A stretch of 64,000 bases of DNA, from assembly GCA_023678885.1 (NCBI GenBank), contig CM042987.1, forward strand, positions 24,886,927-24,950,926, written 5' to 3'. The position numbers and the translations under genes were made by a program. Positions 1 to 13,346 of this stretch are shown here, piece after piece. Source of the DNA: Pogostemon cablin (lineage: Eukaryota > Streptophyta > Magnoliopsida > Lamiales > Lamiaceae). How positions within the stretch are numbered: the stretch's first letter is position 1; the number at the start of each line of letters is the position of its first letter. Below the pieces are notes generated by a model. It did not search any database and had not been told where the DNA came from. It saw only the letters and a program-made list of their open reading frames with translations.

Positions 1-442
1 GAACAAGTTAAGTAAAACATGTCACAATTCGAAAGTGTAGAGATTCTTAATCATAATTTGTCATCACTTACTACCACAACATATCACCACTCATGTTCAA
101 AAATGACTCACAACATCCCAAAACAAACCACCAAACATACCAAGACAAAAATAAGAAAACACACAAAACATAAAATAAAGACTCAACAAACAATAAACAA
201 ACAAAAACACATAACATGCAAGAATAAAAATCACCATCATTAAACAATGAAGCACACATTCAAATCATCCATAAACAATGTAAGCTCACAATCATCCCAA
301 CCTTTGATTGAAAAGAAAATCCTAACTAATGAAAATAAACATCCCAAAAAACATAACACATGAAGTAGCATGCTAATCACATCAATACAAATCAAATCAA
401 ATTATGCTAAGCATCAAATAAAAAGTGAAAATAGTAGGTTTA
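1..442 (-). other. Unit segment A: AT-rich internal sequence with a hydrophobic minus-strand reading frame
   Basis: About 440 bp, A-rich on the + strand. In the Gypsy copy G3 the same sequence lies ~1.1 kb inside the element from the LTR, so it is internal sequence upstream of the 3' UTR in element sense. A minus-strand frame (71-259, 62 codons) reads as an almost continuous hydrophobic stretch (FVCLLFVESLFYVLCVFLFL). It is present in nearly every unit simply because the units are copies. The first ~20 codons differ in frame between most units and G3 because of a one-base length change in an A-run. I do not regard it as a proven gene; it could be a degenerate end of the polyprotein or chance. 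Confidence 0.6.
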
Positions 443-567
443 AGCTCATTCACACACATTTCCATGAAAACACAAAACACAACCAAATAACACATAAAAT
501 ACGGATAAAAATATACGAAAACACATATAAAAAGACACTAAAATCTAGGTGAAAATATCACTCATCA
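443..567 (-). mobile_element. Truncated Gypsy LTR start (~125 bp) within the unit
   Basis: From the sequence CATTCACACACA to the terminus CACTCATCA this matches the last ~125 bp (+ orientation) of the LTR at 40046-41512, at roughly 80% by eye. It ends at the same base as that LTR and is followed by the same G-rich tract. In element sense it is the first ~125 nt of U3, starting TGATGAGTGATA. Left of about 443 the LTR match stops and segment A begins, so this is a deletion or recombination junction. The exact breakpoint is uncertain by ~15 bp. Confidence 0.8.
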
Positions 568-580
568 CACCCCCAAACTT
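568..580 (-). promoter_or_regulatory. Candidate polypurine tract (PPT) next to the truncated LTR
   Basis: Minus strand AAGTTTGGGGGTG directly abuts the LTR start TGATGAG. The equivalent tract is AAGTTTGGGGATG at 41513-41525 and 62583-62595. Its position immediately 5' of the 3' LTR is where plus-strand DNA synthesis is primed in LTR retrotransposons. Units 11 and 12 carry the GGGGA version. The TTT interruption makes it an imperfect purine tract. Confidence 0.65.
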
Positions 581-585
581 AAAGT

Positions 586-605
586 GTTGTGCGTCCTCGC
601 ACAAC
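586..605 (-). other. Conserved hairpin beside the PPT
   Basis: GTTGTGCG-TCCT-CGCACAAC: perfect 8-bp arms with a 4-nt loop. It is present in every full unit; unit 4 has a single arm mismatch. The Gypsy copies at 41531-41550 and 62601-62620 keep both arms but have loop CCCC. It lies immediately upstream of the PPT in element sense, so it would be in the 3' UTR of the transcript. Its function is unknown. Confidence 0.8.
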
Positions 606-1669
606 GAAAATGATAAACCATGAAGAGTGATTTTCACCTAGGAAAAAAACTAAACGAACATAAGTAATAACACATCAATAGCAATAAGAATTACAAACTA
701 TGCTAAGGCATCCTACATCAATAAAATCATAACATGAGAAATTAACAAGTTCAATCAAAAGAGAATAAAGTGTAATATAGTCCCTTTTAGTCCAAGCCTT
801 ACATAGGTTATAAATTTCACTCAACACTCTTTAAAGTAGGTAAATCAACACTCATCAATTGATTGGCTTGACTCGCTATAAGCTTGCTCGTGGACTACAT
901 TCACAAACCGCCAAAGTTTCCATTAATGATCAAAAAGGTCTTTCATTAAGGATGTAATGATAGGCTCTTTGGTAGGGTATGGAAGATATGGATAATAGTG
1001 ACTAAGCAAGTGTAAGTAATCGAAGAGATGGCCAATTTCTCCAACTTCTCCACTTTTCTTTCTTCCTTTCTTGTCTTTGGCACTCACAAGCTCTACTCAT
1101 CAACTTTCCTTGGATTTCTTGAGCTTCTTATGATTCATGCTTCCTTCTTTGGATTTTTAAGTACTTGAGCATATTATTGTTGCTTTGCTCATATTTATTG
1201 TTTTGAGGTTGCATGTGCATTCTTCATTTTGCTCTTTTCATCCTTTTTCTTACTTGTTACCATTTCCTTTCCTTTCTTTTTTTGTTATCTCATCAAACCT
1301 TACTAGCTACCATCTCCTCAATCACCCACACAAATGGTATATATGTAAGGCTTAAGTGGGTAATCATGGCTTGTAATGTGCTTATATCACAATAAATAGG
1401 CTTTAAGGCTCAAAGTGGTTGACTAGGGATGATGTTCATGGTAGGAAAATATAAGGTAATGACTATAATAACAAGGATGGCCTTAGATCATGTCACTAAT
1501 CTCCACAAATTGGGCTCGTTCCTATAGTCCTTGAGCAAATTCTAGCTTATCAAACACAACCAATCCACTCATGAAGAAAAATACCATGTATGCACGGTTG
1601 AGGCTCAAACGCTCACAAGCTTGTGCTCGGACCTTAAGAAACTTATTACACCACATCCATCTCAAAATT
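606..1669 (-). other. Unit 3' UTR segment, including a pyrimidine-rich stretch
   Basis: About 1.06 kb without a convincing reading frame. It matches 62621-63681 of G3 at roughly 85-90% by eye. Around 1035-1300 the + strand is strongly C/T-rich, hence purine-rich in element sense, with a 7-8 T run that varies in length between units. It is treated as untranslated retrotransposon sequence. Confidence 0.75.
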
Positions 1670-3338
1670 GAACAAGTTAAGTAAAACATGTCACAATTCG
1701 AAAGTGTAGAGATTCTTAATCATAATTTGTCATCACTTACTACCACAACATATCACCACTCATGTTCAAAAATGACTCACAACATCCCAAAACAAACCAC
1801 CAAACATACCAAGACAAAAATAAGAAAACACACAAAACATAAAATAAAGACTCAACAAACAATAAACAAACAAAAACACATAACATGCAAGAATAAAAAT
1901 CACCATCATTAAACAATGAAGCACACATTCAAATCATCCATAAACAATGTAAGCTCACAATCATCCCAACCTTTGATTGAAAAGAAAATCCTAACTAATG
2001 AAAATAAACATCCCAAAAAACATAACACATGAAGTAGCATGCTAATCACATCAATACAAATCAAATCAAATTATGCTAAGCATCAAATAAAAAGTGAAAA
2101 TAGTAGGTTTAAGCTCATTCACACACATTTCCATGAAAACACAAAACACAACCAAATAACACATAAAATACGGATAAAAATATACGAAAACACATATAAA
2201 AAGACACTAAAATCTAGGTGAAAATATCACTCATCACACCCCCAAACTTAAAGTGTTGTGCGTCCTCGCACAACGAAAATGATAAACCATGAAGAGTGAT
2301 TTTCACCTAGGAAAAAAACTAAACGAACATAAGTAATAACACATCAATAGCAATAAGAATTACAAACTATGCTAAGGCATCCTACATCAATAAAATCATA
2401 ACATGAGAAATTAACAAGTTCAATCAAAAGAGAATAAAGTGTAATATAGTCCCTTTTAGTCCAAGCCTTACATAGGTTATAAATTTCACTCAACACTCTT
2501 TAAAGTAGGTAAATCAACACTCATCAATTGATTGGCTTGACTCGCTATAAGCTTGCTCGTGGACTACATTCACAAACCGCCAAAGTTTCCATTAATGATC
2601 AAAAAGGTCTTTCATTAAGGATGTAATGATAGGCTCTTTGGTAGGGTATGGAAGATATGGATAATAGTGACTAAGCAAGTGTAAGTAATCGAAGAGATGG
2701 CCAATTTCTCCAACTTCTCCACTTTTCTTTCTTCCTTTCTTGTCTTTGGCACTCACAAGCTCTACTCATCAACTTTCCTTGGATTTCTTGAGCTTCTTAT
2801 GATTCATGCTTCCTTCTTTGGATTTTTAAGTACTTGAGCATATTATTGTTGCTTTGCTCATATTTATTGTTTTGAGGTTGCATGTGCATTCTTCATTTTG
2901 CTCTTTTCATCCTTTTTCTTACTTGTTACCATTTCCTTTCCTTTCTTTTTTTGTTATCTCATCAAACCTTACTAGCTACCATCTCCTCAATCACCCACAC
3001 AAATGGTATATATGTAAGGCTTAAGTGGGTAATCATGGCTTGTAATGTGCTTATATCACAATAAATAGGCTTTAAGGCTCAAAGTGGTTGACTAGGGATG
3101 ATGTTCATGGTAGGAAAATATAAGGTAATGACTATAATAACAAGGATGGCCTTAGATCATGTCACTAATCTCCACAAATTGGGCTCGTTCCTATAGTCCT
3201 TGAGCAAATTCTAGCTTATCAAACACAACCAATCCACTCATGAAGAAAAATACCATGTATGCACGGTTGAGGCTCAAACGCTCACAAGCTTGTGCTCGGA
3301 CCTTAAGAAACTTATTACACCACATCCATCTCAAAATT
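1670..3338 (-). repeat. Array unit 2, 1669 bp
   Basis: By eye indistinguishable from unit 1: seven-A run after CCTAGG, CCAAGCC, TTCTTGAG, seven-T run. Confidence 0.95.
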
Positions 3339-5007
3339 GAACAAGTTAAGTAAAACATGTCACAATTCGAAAGTGTAGAGATTCTTAATCATAATTTGTC
3401 ATCACTTACTACCACAACATATCACCACTCATGTTCAAAAATGACTCACAACATCCCAAAACAAACCACCAAACATACCAAGACAAAAATAAGAAAACAC
3501 ACAAAACATAAAATAAAGACTCAACAAACAATAAACAAACAAAAACACATAACATGCAAGAATAAAAATCACCATCATTAAACAATGAAGCACACATTCA
3601 AATCATCCATAAACAATGTAAGCTCACAATCATCCCAACCTTTGATTGAAAAGAAAATCCTAACTAATGAAAATAAACATCCCAAAAAACATAACACATG
3701 AAGTAGCATGCTAATCACATCAATACAAATCAAATCAAATTATGCTAAGCATCAAATAAAAAGTGAAAATAGTAGGTTTAAGCTCATTCACACACATTTC
3801 CATGAAAACACAAAACACAACCAAATAACACATAAAATACGGATAAAAATATACGAAAACACATATAAAAAGACACTAAAATCTAGGTGAAAATATCACT
3901 CATCACACCCCCAAACTTAAAGTGTTGTGCGTCCTCGCACAACGAAAATGATAAACCATGAAGAGTGATTTTCACCTAGGAAAAAAACTAAACGAACATA
4001 AGTAATAACACATCAATAGCAATAAGAATTACAAACTATGCTAAGGCATCCTACATCAATAAAATCATAACATGAGAAATTAACAAGTTCAATCAAAAGA
4101 GAATAAAGTGTAATATAGTCCCTTTTAGTCCAAGCCTTACATAGGTTATAAATTTCACTCAACACTCTTTAAAGTAGGTAAATCAACACTCATCAATTGA
4201 TTGGCTTGACTCGCTATAAGCTTGCTCGTGGACTACATTCACAAACCGCCAAAGTTTCCATTAATGATCAAAAAGGTCTTTCATTAAGGATGTAATGATA
4301 GGCTCTTTGGTAGGGTATGGAAGATATGGATAATAGTGACTAAGCAAGTGTAAGTAATCGAAGAGATGGCCAATTTCTCCAACTTCTCCACTTTTCTTTC
4401 TTCCTTTCTTGTCTTTGGCACTCACAAGCTCTACTCATCAACTTTCCTTGGATTTCTTGAGCTTCTTATGATTCATGCTTCCTTCTTTGGATTTTTAAGT
4501 ACTTGAGCATATTATTGTTGCTTTGCTCATATTTATTGTTTTGAGGTTGCATGTGCATTCTTCATTTTGCTCTTTTCATCCTTTTTCTTACTTGTTACCA
4601 TTTCCTTTCCTTTCTTTTTTTGTTATCTCATCAAACCTTACTAGCTACCATCTCCTCAATCACCCACACAAATGGTATATATGTAAGGCTTAAGTGGGTA
4701 ATCATGGCTTGTAATGTGCTTATATCACAATAAATAGGCTTTAAGGCTCAAAGTGGTTGACTAGGGATGATGTTCATGGTAGGAAAATATAAGGTAATGA
4801 CTATAATAACAAGGATGGCCTTAGATCATGTCACTAATCTCCACAAATTGGGCTCGTTCCTATAGTCCTTGAGCAAATTCTAGCTTATCAAACACAACCA
4901 ATCCACTCATGAAGAAAAATACCATGTATGCACGGTTGAGGCTCAAACGCTCACAAGCTTGTGCTCGGACCTTAAGAAACTTATTACACCACATCCATCT
5001 CAAAATT
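3339..5007 (-). repeat. Array unit 3, 1669 bp
   Basis: Same allele set as units 1 and 2. It is the last unit with the seven-A run. Confidence 0.95.
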
Positions 5008-6675
5008 GAACAAGTTAAGTAAAACATGTCACAATTCGTAAGTGTAGAGATTCTTAATCATAATTTGTCATCACTTACTACCACAACATATCACCACTCA
5101 TGTTCAAAAATGACTCACAACATCCCAAAACAAACCACCAAACATACCAAGACAAAAATAAGAAAACACACAAAACATAAAATAAAGACTCAACAAACAA
5201 TAAACAAACAAAAACACATAACATGCAAGAATAAAAATCACCATCATTAAACAATGAAGCACACATTCAAATCATCCATAAACAATGTAAGCTCACAATC
5301 ATCCCAACCTTTGATTGAAAAGAAAATCCTAACTAATGAAAATAAACATCCCAAAAAACATAACACATGAAGTAGCATGCTAATCACATCAATACAAATC
5401 AAATCAAATTATGCTAAGCATCAAATAAAAAGTGAAAATAGTAGGTTTAAGCTCATTCACACACATTTCCATGAAAACACAAAACACAACCAAATAACAC
5501 ATAAAATACGGATAAAAATATACGAAAACACATATAAAAAGACACTAAAATCTAGGTGAAAATATCACTCATCACACCCCCAAACTTAAAGTGTTGTGCG
5601 TCCTCGCACAGCGAAAATGATAAACCATGAAGAGTGATTTTCACCTAGGAAAAAACTAAACGAACATAAGTAATAACACATCAATAGCAATAAGAATTAC
5701 AAACTATGCTAAGGCATCCTACATCAATAAAATCATAACATGAGAAATTAACAAGTTCAATCAAAAGAGAATAAAGTGTAATATAGTCCCTTTTAGTCCT
5801 AGCCTTACATAGGTTATAAATTTCACTCAACACTCTTTAAAGTAGGTAAATCAACACTCATCAATTGATTGGCTTGACTCGCTATAAGCTTGCTCGTGGA
5901 CTACATTCACAAACCGCCAAAGTTTCCATTAATGATCAAAAAGGTCTTTCATTAAGGATGTAATGATAGGCTCTTTGGTAGGGTATGGAAGATATGGATA
6001 ATAGTGACTAAGCAAGTGTAAGTAATCGAAGAGATGGCCAATTTCTCCAACTTCTCCACTTTTCTTTCTTCCTTTCTTGTCTTTGGCACTCACAAGCTCT
6101 ACTCATCAACTTTCCTTGGATTTCTCGAGCTTCTTATGATTCATGCTTCCTTCTTTGGATTTTTAAGTACTTGAGCATATTATTGTTGCTTTGCTCATAT
6201 TTATTGTTTTGAGGTTGCATGTGCATTCTTCATTTTGCTCTTTTCATCCATTTTCTTACTTGTTACCATTTCCTTTCCTTTCTTTTTTTGTTATCTCATC
6301 AAACCTTACTAGCTACCATCTCCTCAATCACCCACACAAATGGTATATATGTAAGGCTTAAGTGGGTAATCATGGCTTGTAATGTGCTTATATCACAATA
6401 AATAGGCTTTAAGGCTCAAAGTGGTTGACTAGGGATGATGTTCATGGTAGGAAAATATAAGGTAATGACTATAATAACAAGGATGGCCTTAGATCATGTC
6501 ACTAATCTCCACAAATTGGGCTCGTTCCTATAGTCCTTGAGCAAATTCTAGCTTATCAAACACAACCAATCCACTCATGAAGAAAAATACCATGTATGCA
6601 CGGTTGAGGCTCAAACGCTCACAAGCTTGTGCTCGGACCTTAAGAAACTTATTACACCACATCCATCTCAAAATT
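5008..6675 (-). repeat. Array unit 4, 1668 bp
   Basis: First unit of the block with CTCGAG (XhoI site) in place of CTTGAG and with CCTAGCC. Private changes: AATTCGTAAG near its start and a mismatch in the PPT-side hairpin (CGCACAGC). It shares TCATCCATTTTC with unit 5. Confidence 0.95.
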
Positions 6676-8343
6676 GAACAAGTTAAGTAAAACATGTCAC
6701 AATTCGAAAGTGTAGAGATTCTTAATCATAATTTGTCATCACTTACTACCACAACATATCACCACTCATGTTCAAAAATGACTCACAACATCCCAAAACA
6801 AACCACCAAACATACCAAGATAAAAATAAGAAAACACACAAAACATAAAATAAAGACTCAACAAACAATAAACAAACAAAAACACATAACATGCAAGAAT
6901 AAAAATCACCATCATTAAACAATGAAGCACACATTCAAATCATCCATAAACAATGTAAGCTCACAATCATCCCAACCTTTGATTGAAAAGAAAATCCTAA
7001 CTAATGAAAATAAACATCCCAAAAAACATAACACATGAAGTAGCATGCTAATCACATCAATACAAATCAAATCAAATTATGCTAAGCATCAAATAAAAAG
7101 TGAAAATAGTAGGTTTAAGCTCATTCACACACATTTCCATGAAAACACAAAACACAACCAAATAACACATAAAATACGGATAAAAATATACGAAAACACA
7201 TATAAAAAGACACTAAAATCTAGGTGAAAATATCACTCATCACACCCCCAAACTTAAAGTGTTGTGCGTCCTCGCACAACGAAAATGATAAACCATGAAG
7301 AGTGATTTTCACCTAGGAAAAAACTAAACGAACATAAGTAATAACACATCAATAGCAATAAGAATTACAAACTATGCTAAGGCATCCTACATCAATAAAA
7401 TCATAACATGAGAAATTAACAAGTTCAATCAAAAGAGAATAAAGTGTAATATAGTCCCTTTTAGTCCTAGCCTTACATAGGTTATAAATTTCACTCAACA
7501 CTCTTTAAAGTAGGTAAATCAACACTCATCAATTGATTGGCTTGACTCGCTATAAGCTTGCTCGTGGACTACATTCACAAACCGCCAAAGTTTCCATTAA
7601 TGATCAAAAAGGTCTTTCATTAAGGATGTAATGATAGGCTCTTTGGTAGGGTATGGAAGATATGGATAATAGTGACTAAGCAAGTGTAAGTAATCGAAGA
7701 GATGGCCAATTTCTCCAACTTCTCCACTTTTCTTTCTTCCTTTCTTGTCTTTGGCACTCACAAGCTCTACTCATCAACTTTCCTTGGATTTCTCGAGCTT
7801 CTTATGATTCATGCTTCCTTCTTTGGATTTTTAAGTACTTGAGCATATTATTGTTGCTTTGCTCATATTTATTGTTTTGAGGTTGCATGTGCATTCTTCA
7901 TTTTGCTCTTTTCATCCATTTTCTTACTTGTTACCATTTCCTTTCCTTTCTTTTTTTGTTATCTCATCAAACCTTACTAGCTACCATCTCCTCAATCACC
8001 CACACAAATGGTATATATGTAAGGCTTAAGTGGGTAATCATGGCTTGTAATGTGCTTATATCACAATAAATAGGCTTTAAGGCTCAAAGTGGTTGACTAG
8101 GGATGATGTTCATGGTAGGAAAATATAAGGTAATGACTATAATAACAAGGATGGCCTTAGATCATGTCACTAATCTCCACAAATTGGGCTCGTTCCTATA
8201 GTCCTTGAGCAAATTCTAGCTTATCAAACACAACCAATCCACTCATGAAGAAAAATACCATGTATGCACGGTTGAGGCTCAAACGCTCACAAGCTTGTGC
8301 TCGGACCTTAAGAAACTTATTACACCACATCCATCTCAAAATT
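6676..8343 (-). repeat. Array unit 5, 1668 bp
   Basis: CTCGAG and CCTAGCC alleles, and TCATCCATTTTC shared with unit 4. Private change CCAAGATAAAA in segment A. Confidence 0.95.
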
Positions 8344-10010
8344 GAACAAGTTAAGTAAAACATGTCACAATTCGAAAGTGTAGAGATTCTTAATCATAAT
8401 TTGTCATCACTTACTACCACAACATATCACCACTCATGTTCAAAAATGACTCACAACATCCCAAAACAAACCACCAAACATACCAAGACAAAAATAAGAA
8501 AACACACAAAACATAAAATAAAGACTCAACAAACAATAAACAAACAAAAACACATAACATGCAAGAATAAAAATCACCATCATTAAACAATGAAGCACAC
8601 ATTCAAATCATCCATAAACAATGTAAGCTCACAATCATCCCAACCTTTGATTGAAAAGAAAATCCTAACTAATGAAAATAAACATCCCAAAAAACATAAC
8701 ACATGAAGTAGCATGCTAATCACATCAATACAAATCAAATCAAATTATGCTAAGCATCAAATAAAAAGTGAAAATAGTAGGTTTAAGCTCATTCACACAC
8801 ATTTCCATGAAAACACAAAACACAACCAAATAACACATAAAATACGGATAAAAATATACGAAAACACATATAAAAAGACACTAAAATCTAGGTGAAAATA
8901 TCACTCATCACACCCCCAAACTTAAAGTGTTGTGCGTCCTCGCACAACGAAAATGATAAACCATGAAGAGTGATTTTCACCTAGGAAAAAACTAAACGAA
9001 CATAAGTAATAACACATCAATAGCAATAAGAATTACAAACTATGCTAAGGCATCCTACATCAATAAAATCATAACATGAGAAATTAACAAGTTCAATCAA
9101 AAGAGAATAAAGTGTAATATAGTCCCTTTTAGTCCTAGCCTTACATAGGTTATAAATTTCACTCAACACTCTTTAAAGTAGGTAAATCAACACTCATCAA
9201 TTGATTGGCTTGACTCGCTATAAGCTTGCTCGTGGACTACATTCACAAACCGCCAAAGTTTCCATTAATGATCAAAAAGGTCTTTCATTAAGGATGTAAT
9301 GATAGGCTCTTTGGTAGGGTATGGAAGATATGGATAATAGTGACTAAGCAAGTGTAAGTAATCGAAGAGATGGCCAATTTCTCCAACTTCTCCACTTTTC
9401 TTTCTTCCTTTCTTGTCTTTGGCACTCACAAGCTCTACTCATCAACTTTCCTTGGATTTCTCGAGCTTCTTATGATTCATGCTTCCTTCTTTGGATTTTT
9501 AAGTACTTGAGCATATTATTGTTGCTTTGCTCATATTTATTGTTTTGAGGTTGCATGTGCATTCTTCATTTTGCTCTTTTCATCCTTTTTCTTACTTGTT
9601 ACCATTTCCTTTCCTTTCTTTTTTTGTTATCTCATCAAACCTTACTAGCTACCATCTCCTCAATCACCCACACAAATGGTATATATGTAAGGCTTAAGTG
9701 GGTAATCATGGCTTGTAATGTGCTTATATCACAATAAATAGGCTTTAAGGCTCAAAGTGGTTGACTAGGGATGATGTTCATGGTAGGAAAATATAAGGTA
9801 ATGACTATAATAACAAGGATGGCCTTAGATCATGTCACTAATCTCCACAAATTGGGCTCGTTCCTATAGTCCTTGAGCAAATTCTAGCTTATCAAACACA
9901 ACCAATCCACTCATGAGAAAAATACCATGTATGCACGGTTGAGGCTCAAACGCTCACAAGCTTGTGCTCGGACCTTAAGAAACTTATTACACCACATCCA
10001 TCTCAAAATT
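8344..10010 (-). repeat. Array unit 6, 1667 bp
   Basis: CTCGAG and CCTAGCC alleles. Private short deletion near its end (CTCATGAGAAAAAT). Confidence 0.95.
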
Positions 10011-11678
10011 GAACAAGTTAAGTAAAACATGTCACAATTCGAAAGTGTAGAGATTCTTAATCATAATTTGTCATCACTTACTACCACAACATATCACCAC
10101 TCATGTTCAAAAATGACTCACAACATCCCAAAACAAACCACCAAACATACCAAGACAAAAATAAGAAAACACACAAAACATAAAATAAAGACTCAACAAA
10201 CAATAAACAAACAAAAACACATAACATGCAAGAATAAAAATCACCATCATTAAACAATGAAGCACACATTCAAATCATCCATAAACAATGTAAGCTCACA
10301 ATCATCCCAACCTTTGATTGAAAAGAAAATCCTAACTAATGAAAATAAACATCCCAAAAAACATAACACATGAAGTAGCATGCTAATCACATCAATACAA
10401 ATCAAATCAAATTATGCTAAGCATCAAATAAAAAGTGAAAATAGTAGGTTTAAGCTCATTCACACACATTTCCATGAAAACACAAAACACAACCAAATAA
10501 CACATAAAATACGGATAAAAATATACGAAAACACATATAAAAAGACACTAAAATCTAGGTGAAAATATCACTCATCACACCCCCAAACTTAAAGTGTTGT
10601 GCGTCCTCGCACAACGAAAATGATAAACCATGAAGAGTGATTTTCACCTAGGAAAAAACTAAACGAACATAAGTAATAACACATCAATAGCAATAAGAAT
10701 TACAAACTATGCTAAGGCATCCTACATCAATAAAATCATAACATGAGAAATTAACAAGTTCAATCAAAAGAGAATAAAGTGTAATATAGTCCCTTTTAGT
10801 CCTAGCCTTACATAGGTTATAAATTTCACTCAACACTCTTTAAAGTAGGTAAATCAACACTCATCAATTGATTGGCTTGACTCGCTATAAGCTTGCTCGT
10901 GGACTACATTCACAAACCGCCAAAGTTTCCATTAATGATCAAAAAGGTCTTTCATTAAGGATGTAATGATAGGCTCTTTGGTAGGGTATGGAAGATATGG
11001 ATAATAGTGACTAAGCAAGTGTAAGTAATCGAAGAGATGGCCAATTTCTCCAACTTCTCCACTTTTCTTTCTTCCTTTCTTGTCTTTGGCACTCACAAGC
11101 TCTACTCATCAACTTTCCTTGGATTTCTCGAGCTTCTTATGATTCATGCTTCCTTCTTTGGATTTTTAAGTACTTGAGCATATTATTGTTGCTTTGCTCA
11201 TATTTATTGTTTTGAGGTTGCATGTGCATTCTTCATTTTGCTCTTTTCATCCTTTTTCTTACTTGTTACCATTTCCTTTCCTTTCTTTTTTTGTTATCTC
11301 ATCAAACCTTACTAGCTACCATCTCCTCAATCACCCACACAAATGGTATATATGTAAGGCTTAAGTGGGTAATCATGGCTTGTAATGTGCTTATATCACA
11401 ATAAATAGGCTTTAAGGCTCAAAGTGGTTGACTAGGGATGATGTTCATGGTAGGAAAATATAAGGTAATGACTATAATAACAAGGATGGCCTTAGATCAT
11501 GTCACTAATCTCCACAAATTGGGCTCGTTCCTATAGTCCTTGAGCAAATTCTAGCTTATCAAACACAACCAATCCACTCATGAAGAAAAATACCATGTAT
11601 GCACGGTTGAGGCTCAAACGCTCACAAGCTTGTGCTCGGACCTTAAGAAACTTATTACACCACATCCATCTCAAAATT
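10011..11678 (-). repeat. Array unit 7, 1668 bp
   Basis: CTCGAG and CCTAGCC alleles. No private change was noticed. Confidence 0.95.
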
Positions 11679-13346
11679 GAACAAGTTAAGTAAAACATGT
11701 CACAATTCGAAAGTGTAGAGATTCTTAATCATAATTTGTCATCACTTACTACCACAACATATCACCACTCATGTTCAAAAATGACTCACAACATCCCAAA
11801 ACAAACCACCAAACATACCAAGACAAAAATAAGAAAACACACAAAACATAAAATAAAGACTCAACAAACAATAAACAAACAAAAACACATAACATGCAAG
11901 AATAAAAATCACCATCATTAAACAATGAAGCACACATTCAAATCATCCATAAACAATGTAAGCTCACAATCATCCCAACCTTTGATTGAAAAGAAAATCC
12001 TAACTAATGAAAATAAACATCCCAAAAAACATAACACATGAAGTAGCATGCTAATCACATCAATACAAATCAAATCAAATTATGCTAAGCATCAAATAAA
12101 AAGTGAAAATAGTAGGTTTAAGCTCATTCACACACATTTCCATGAAAACACAAAACACAACCAAATAACACATAAAATACGGATAAAAATATACGAAAAC
12201 ACATATAAAAAGACACTAAAATCTAGGTGAAAATATCACTCATCACACCCCCAAACTTAAAGTGTTGTGCGTCCTCGCACAACGAAAATGATAAACCATG
12301 AAGAGTGATTTTCACCTAGGAAAAAACTAAACGAACATAAGTAATAACACATCAATAGCAATAAGAATTACAAACTATGCTAAGGCATCCTACATCAATA
12401 AAATCATAACATGAGAAATTAACAAGTTCAATCAAAAGAGAATAAAGTGTAATATAGTCCCTTTTAGTCCAAGCCTTACATAGGTTATAAATTTCACTCA
12501 ACACTCTTTAAAGTAGGTAAATCAACACTCATCAATTGATTGGCTTGACTCGCTATAAGCTTGCTCGTGGACTACATTCACAAACCGCCAAAGTTTCCAT
12601 TAATGATCAAAAAGGTCTTTCATTAAGGATGTAATGATAGGCTCTTTGGTAGGGTATGGAAGATATGGATAATAGTGACTAAGCAAGTGTAAGTAATCGA
12701 AGAGATGGCCAATTTCTCCAACTTCTCCACTTTTCTTTCTTCCTTTCTTGTCTTTGGCACTCACAAGCTCTACTCATCAACTTTCCTTGGATTTCTCGAG
12801 CTTCTTATGATTCATGCTTCCTTCTTTGGATTTTTAAGTACTTGAGCATATTATTGTTGCTTTGCTCATATTTATTGTTTTGAGGTTGCATGTGCATTCT
12901 TCATTTTGCTCTTTTCATCCTTTTTCTTACTTGTTACCATTTCCTTTCCTTTCTTTTTTTGTTATCTCATCAAACCTTACTAGCTACCATCTCCTCAATC
13001 ACCCACACAAATGGTATATATGTAAGGCTTAAGTGGGTAATCATGGCTTGTAATGTGCTTATATCACAATAAATAGGCTTTAAGGCTCAAAGTGGTTGAC
13101 TAGGGATGATGTTCACGGTAGGAAAATATAAGGTAATGACTATAATAACAAGGATGGCCTTAGATCATGTCACTAATCTCCACAAATTGGGCTCGTTCCT
13201 ATAGTCCTTGAGCAAATTCTAGCTTATCAAACACAACCAATCCACTCATGAAGAAAAATACCATGTATGCACGGTTGAGGCTCAAACGCTCACAAGCTTG
13301 TGCTCGGACCTTAAGAAACTTATTACACCACATCCATCTCAAAATT
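11679..13346 (-). repeat. Array unit 8, 1668 bp
   Basis: Keeps CTCGAG but reverts to CCAAGCC, so alleles are shuffled between neighbours. GTTCACGGTAGG in its distal part is shared with unit 14. Confidence 0.95.

Larger units (their letters stand above)
1..1669 (-). repeat. Array unit 1 (reference unit), 1669 bp
   Basis: Taken as the reference phase, starting at GAACAAGTTAAG. Diagnostic sites: seven-A run after CCTAGG, CCAAGCC, TTCTTGAG, seven-T run. Units 1-3 share all of these and form one homogenised block. The anatomy is detailed in the sub-features. Confidence 0.95.

Noticed and set aside
19..243. Repeating 60-74-codon open frames in every array unit as small protein genes
   Set aside because: They persist only because units are near-identical copies. 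Single-base length changes break them between units, and there is no start context, homology or codon signal.
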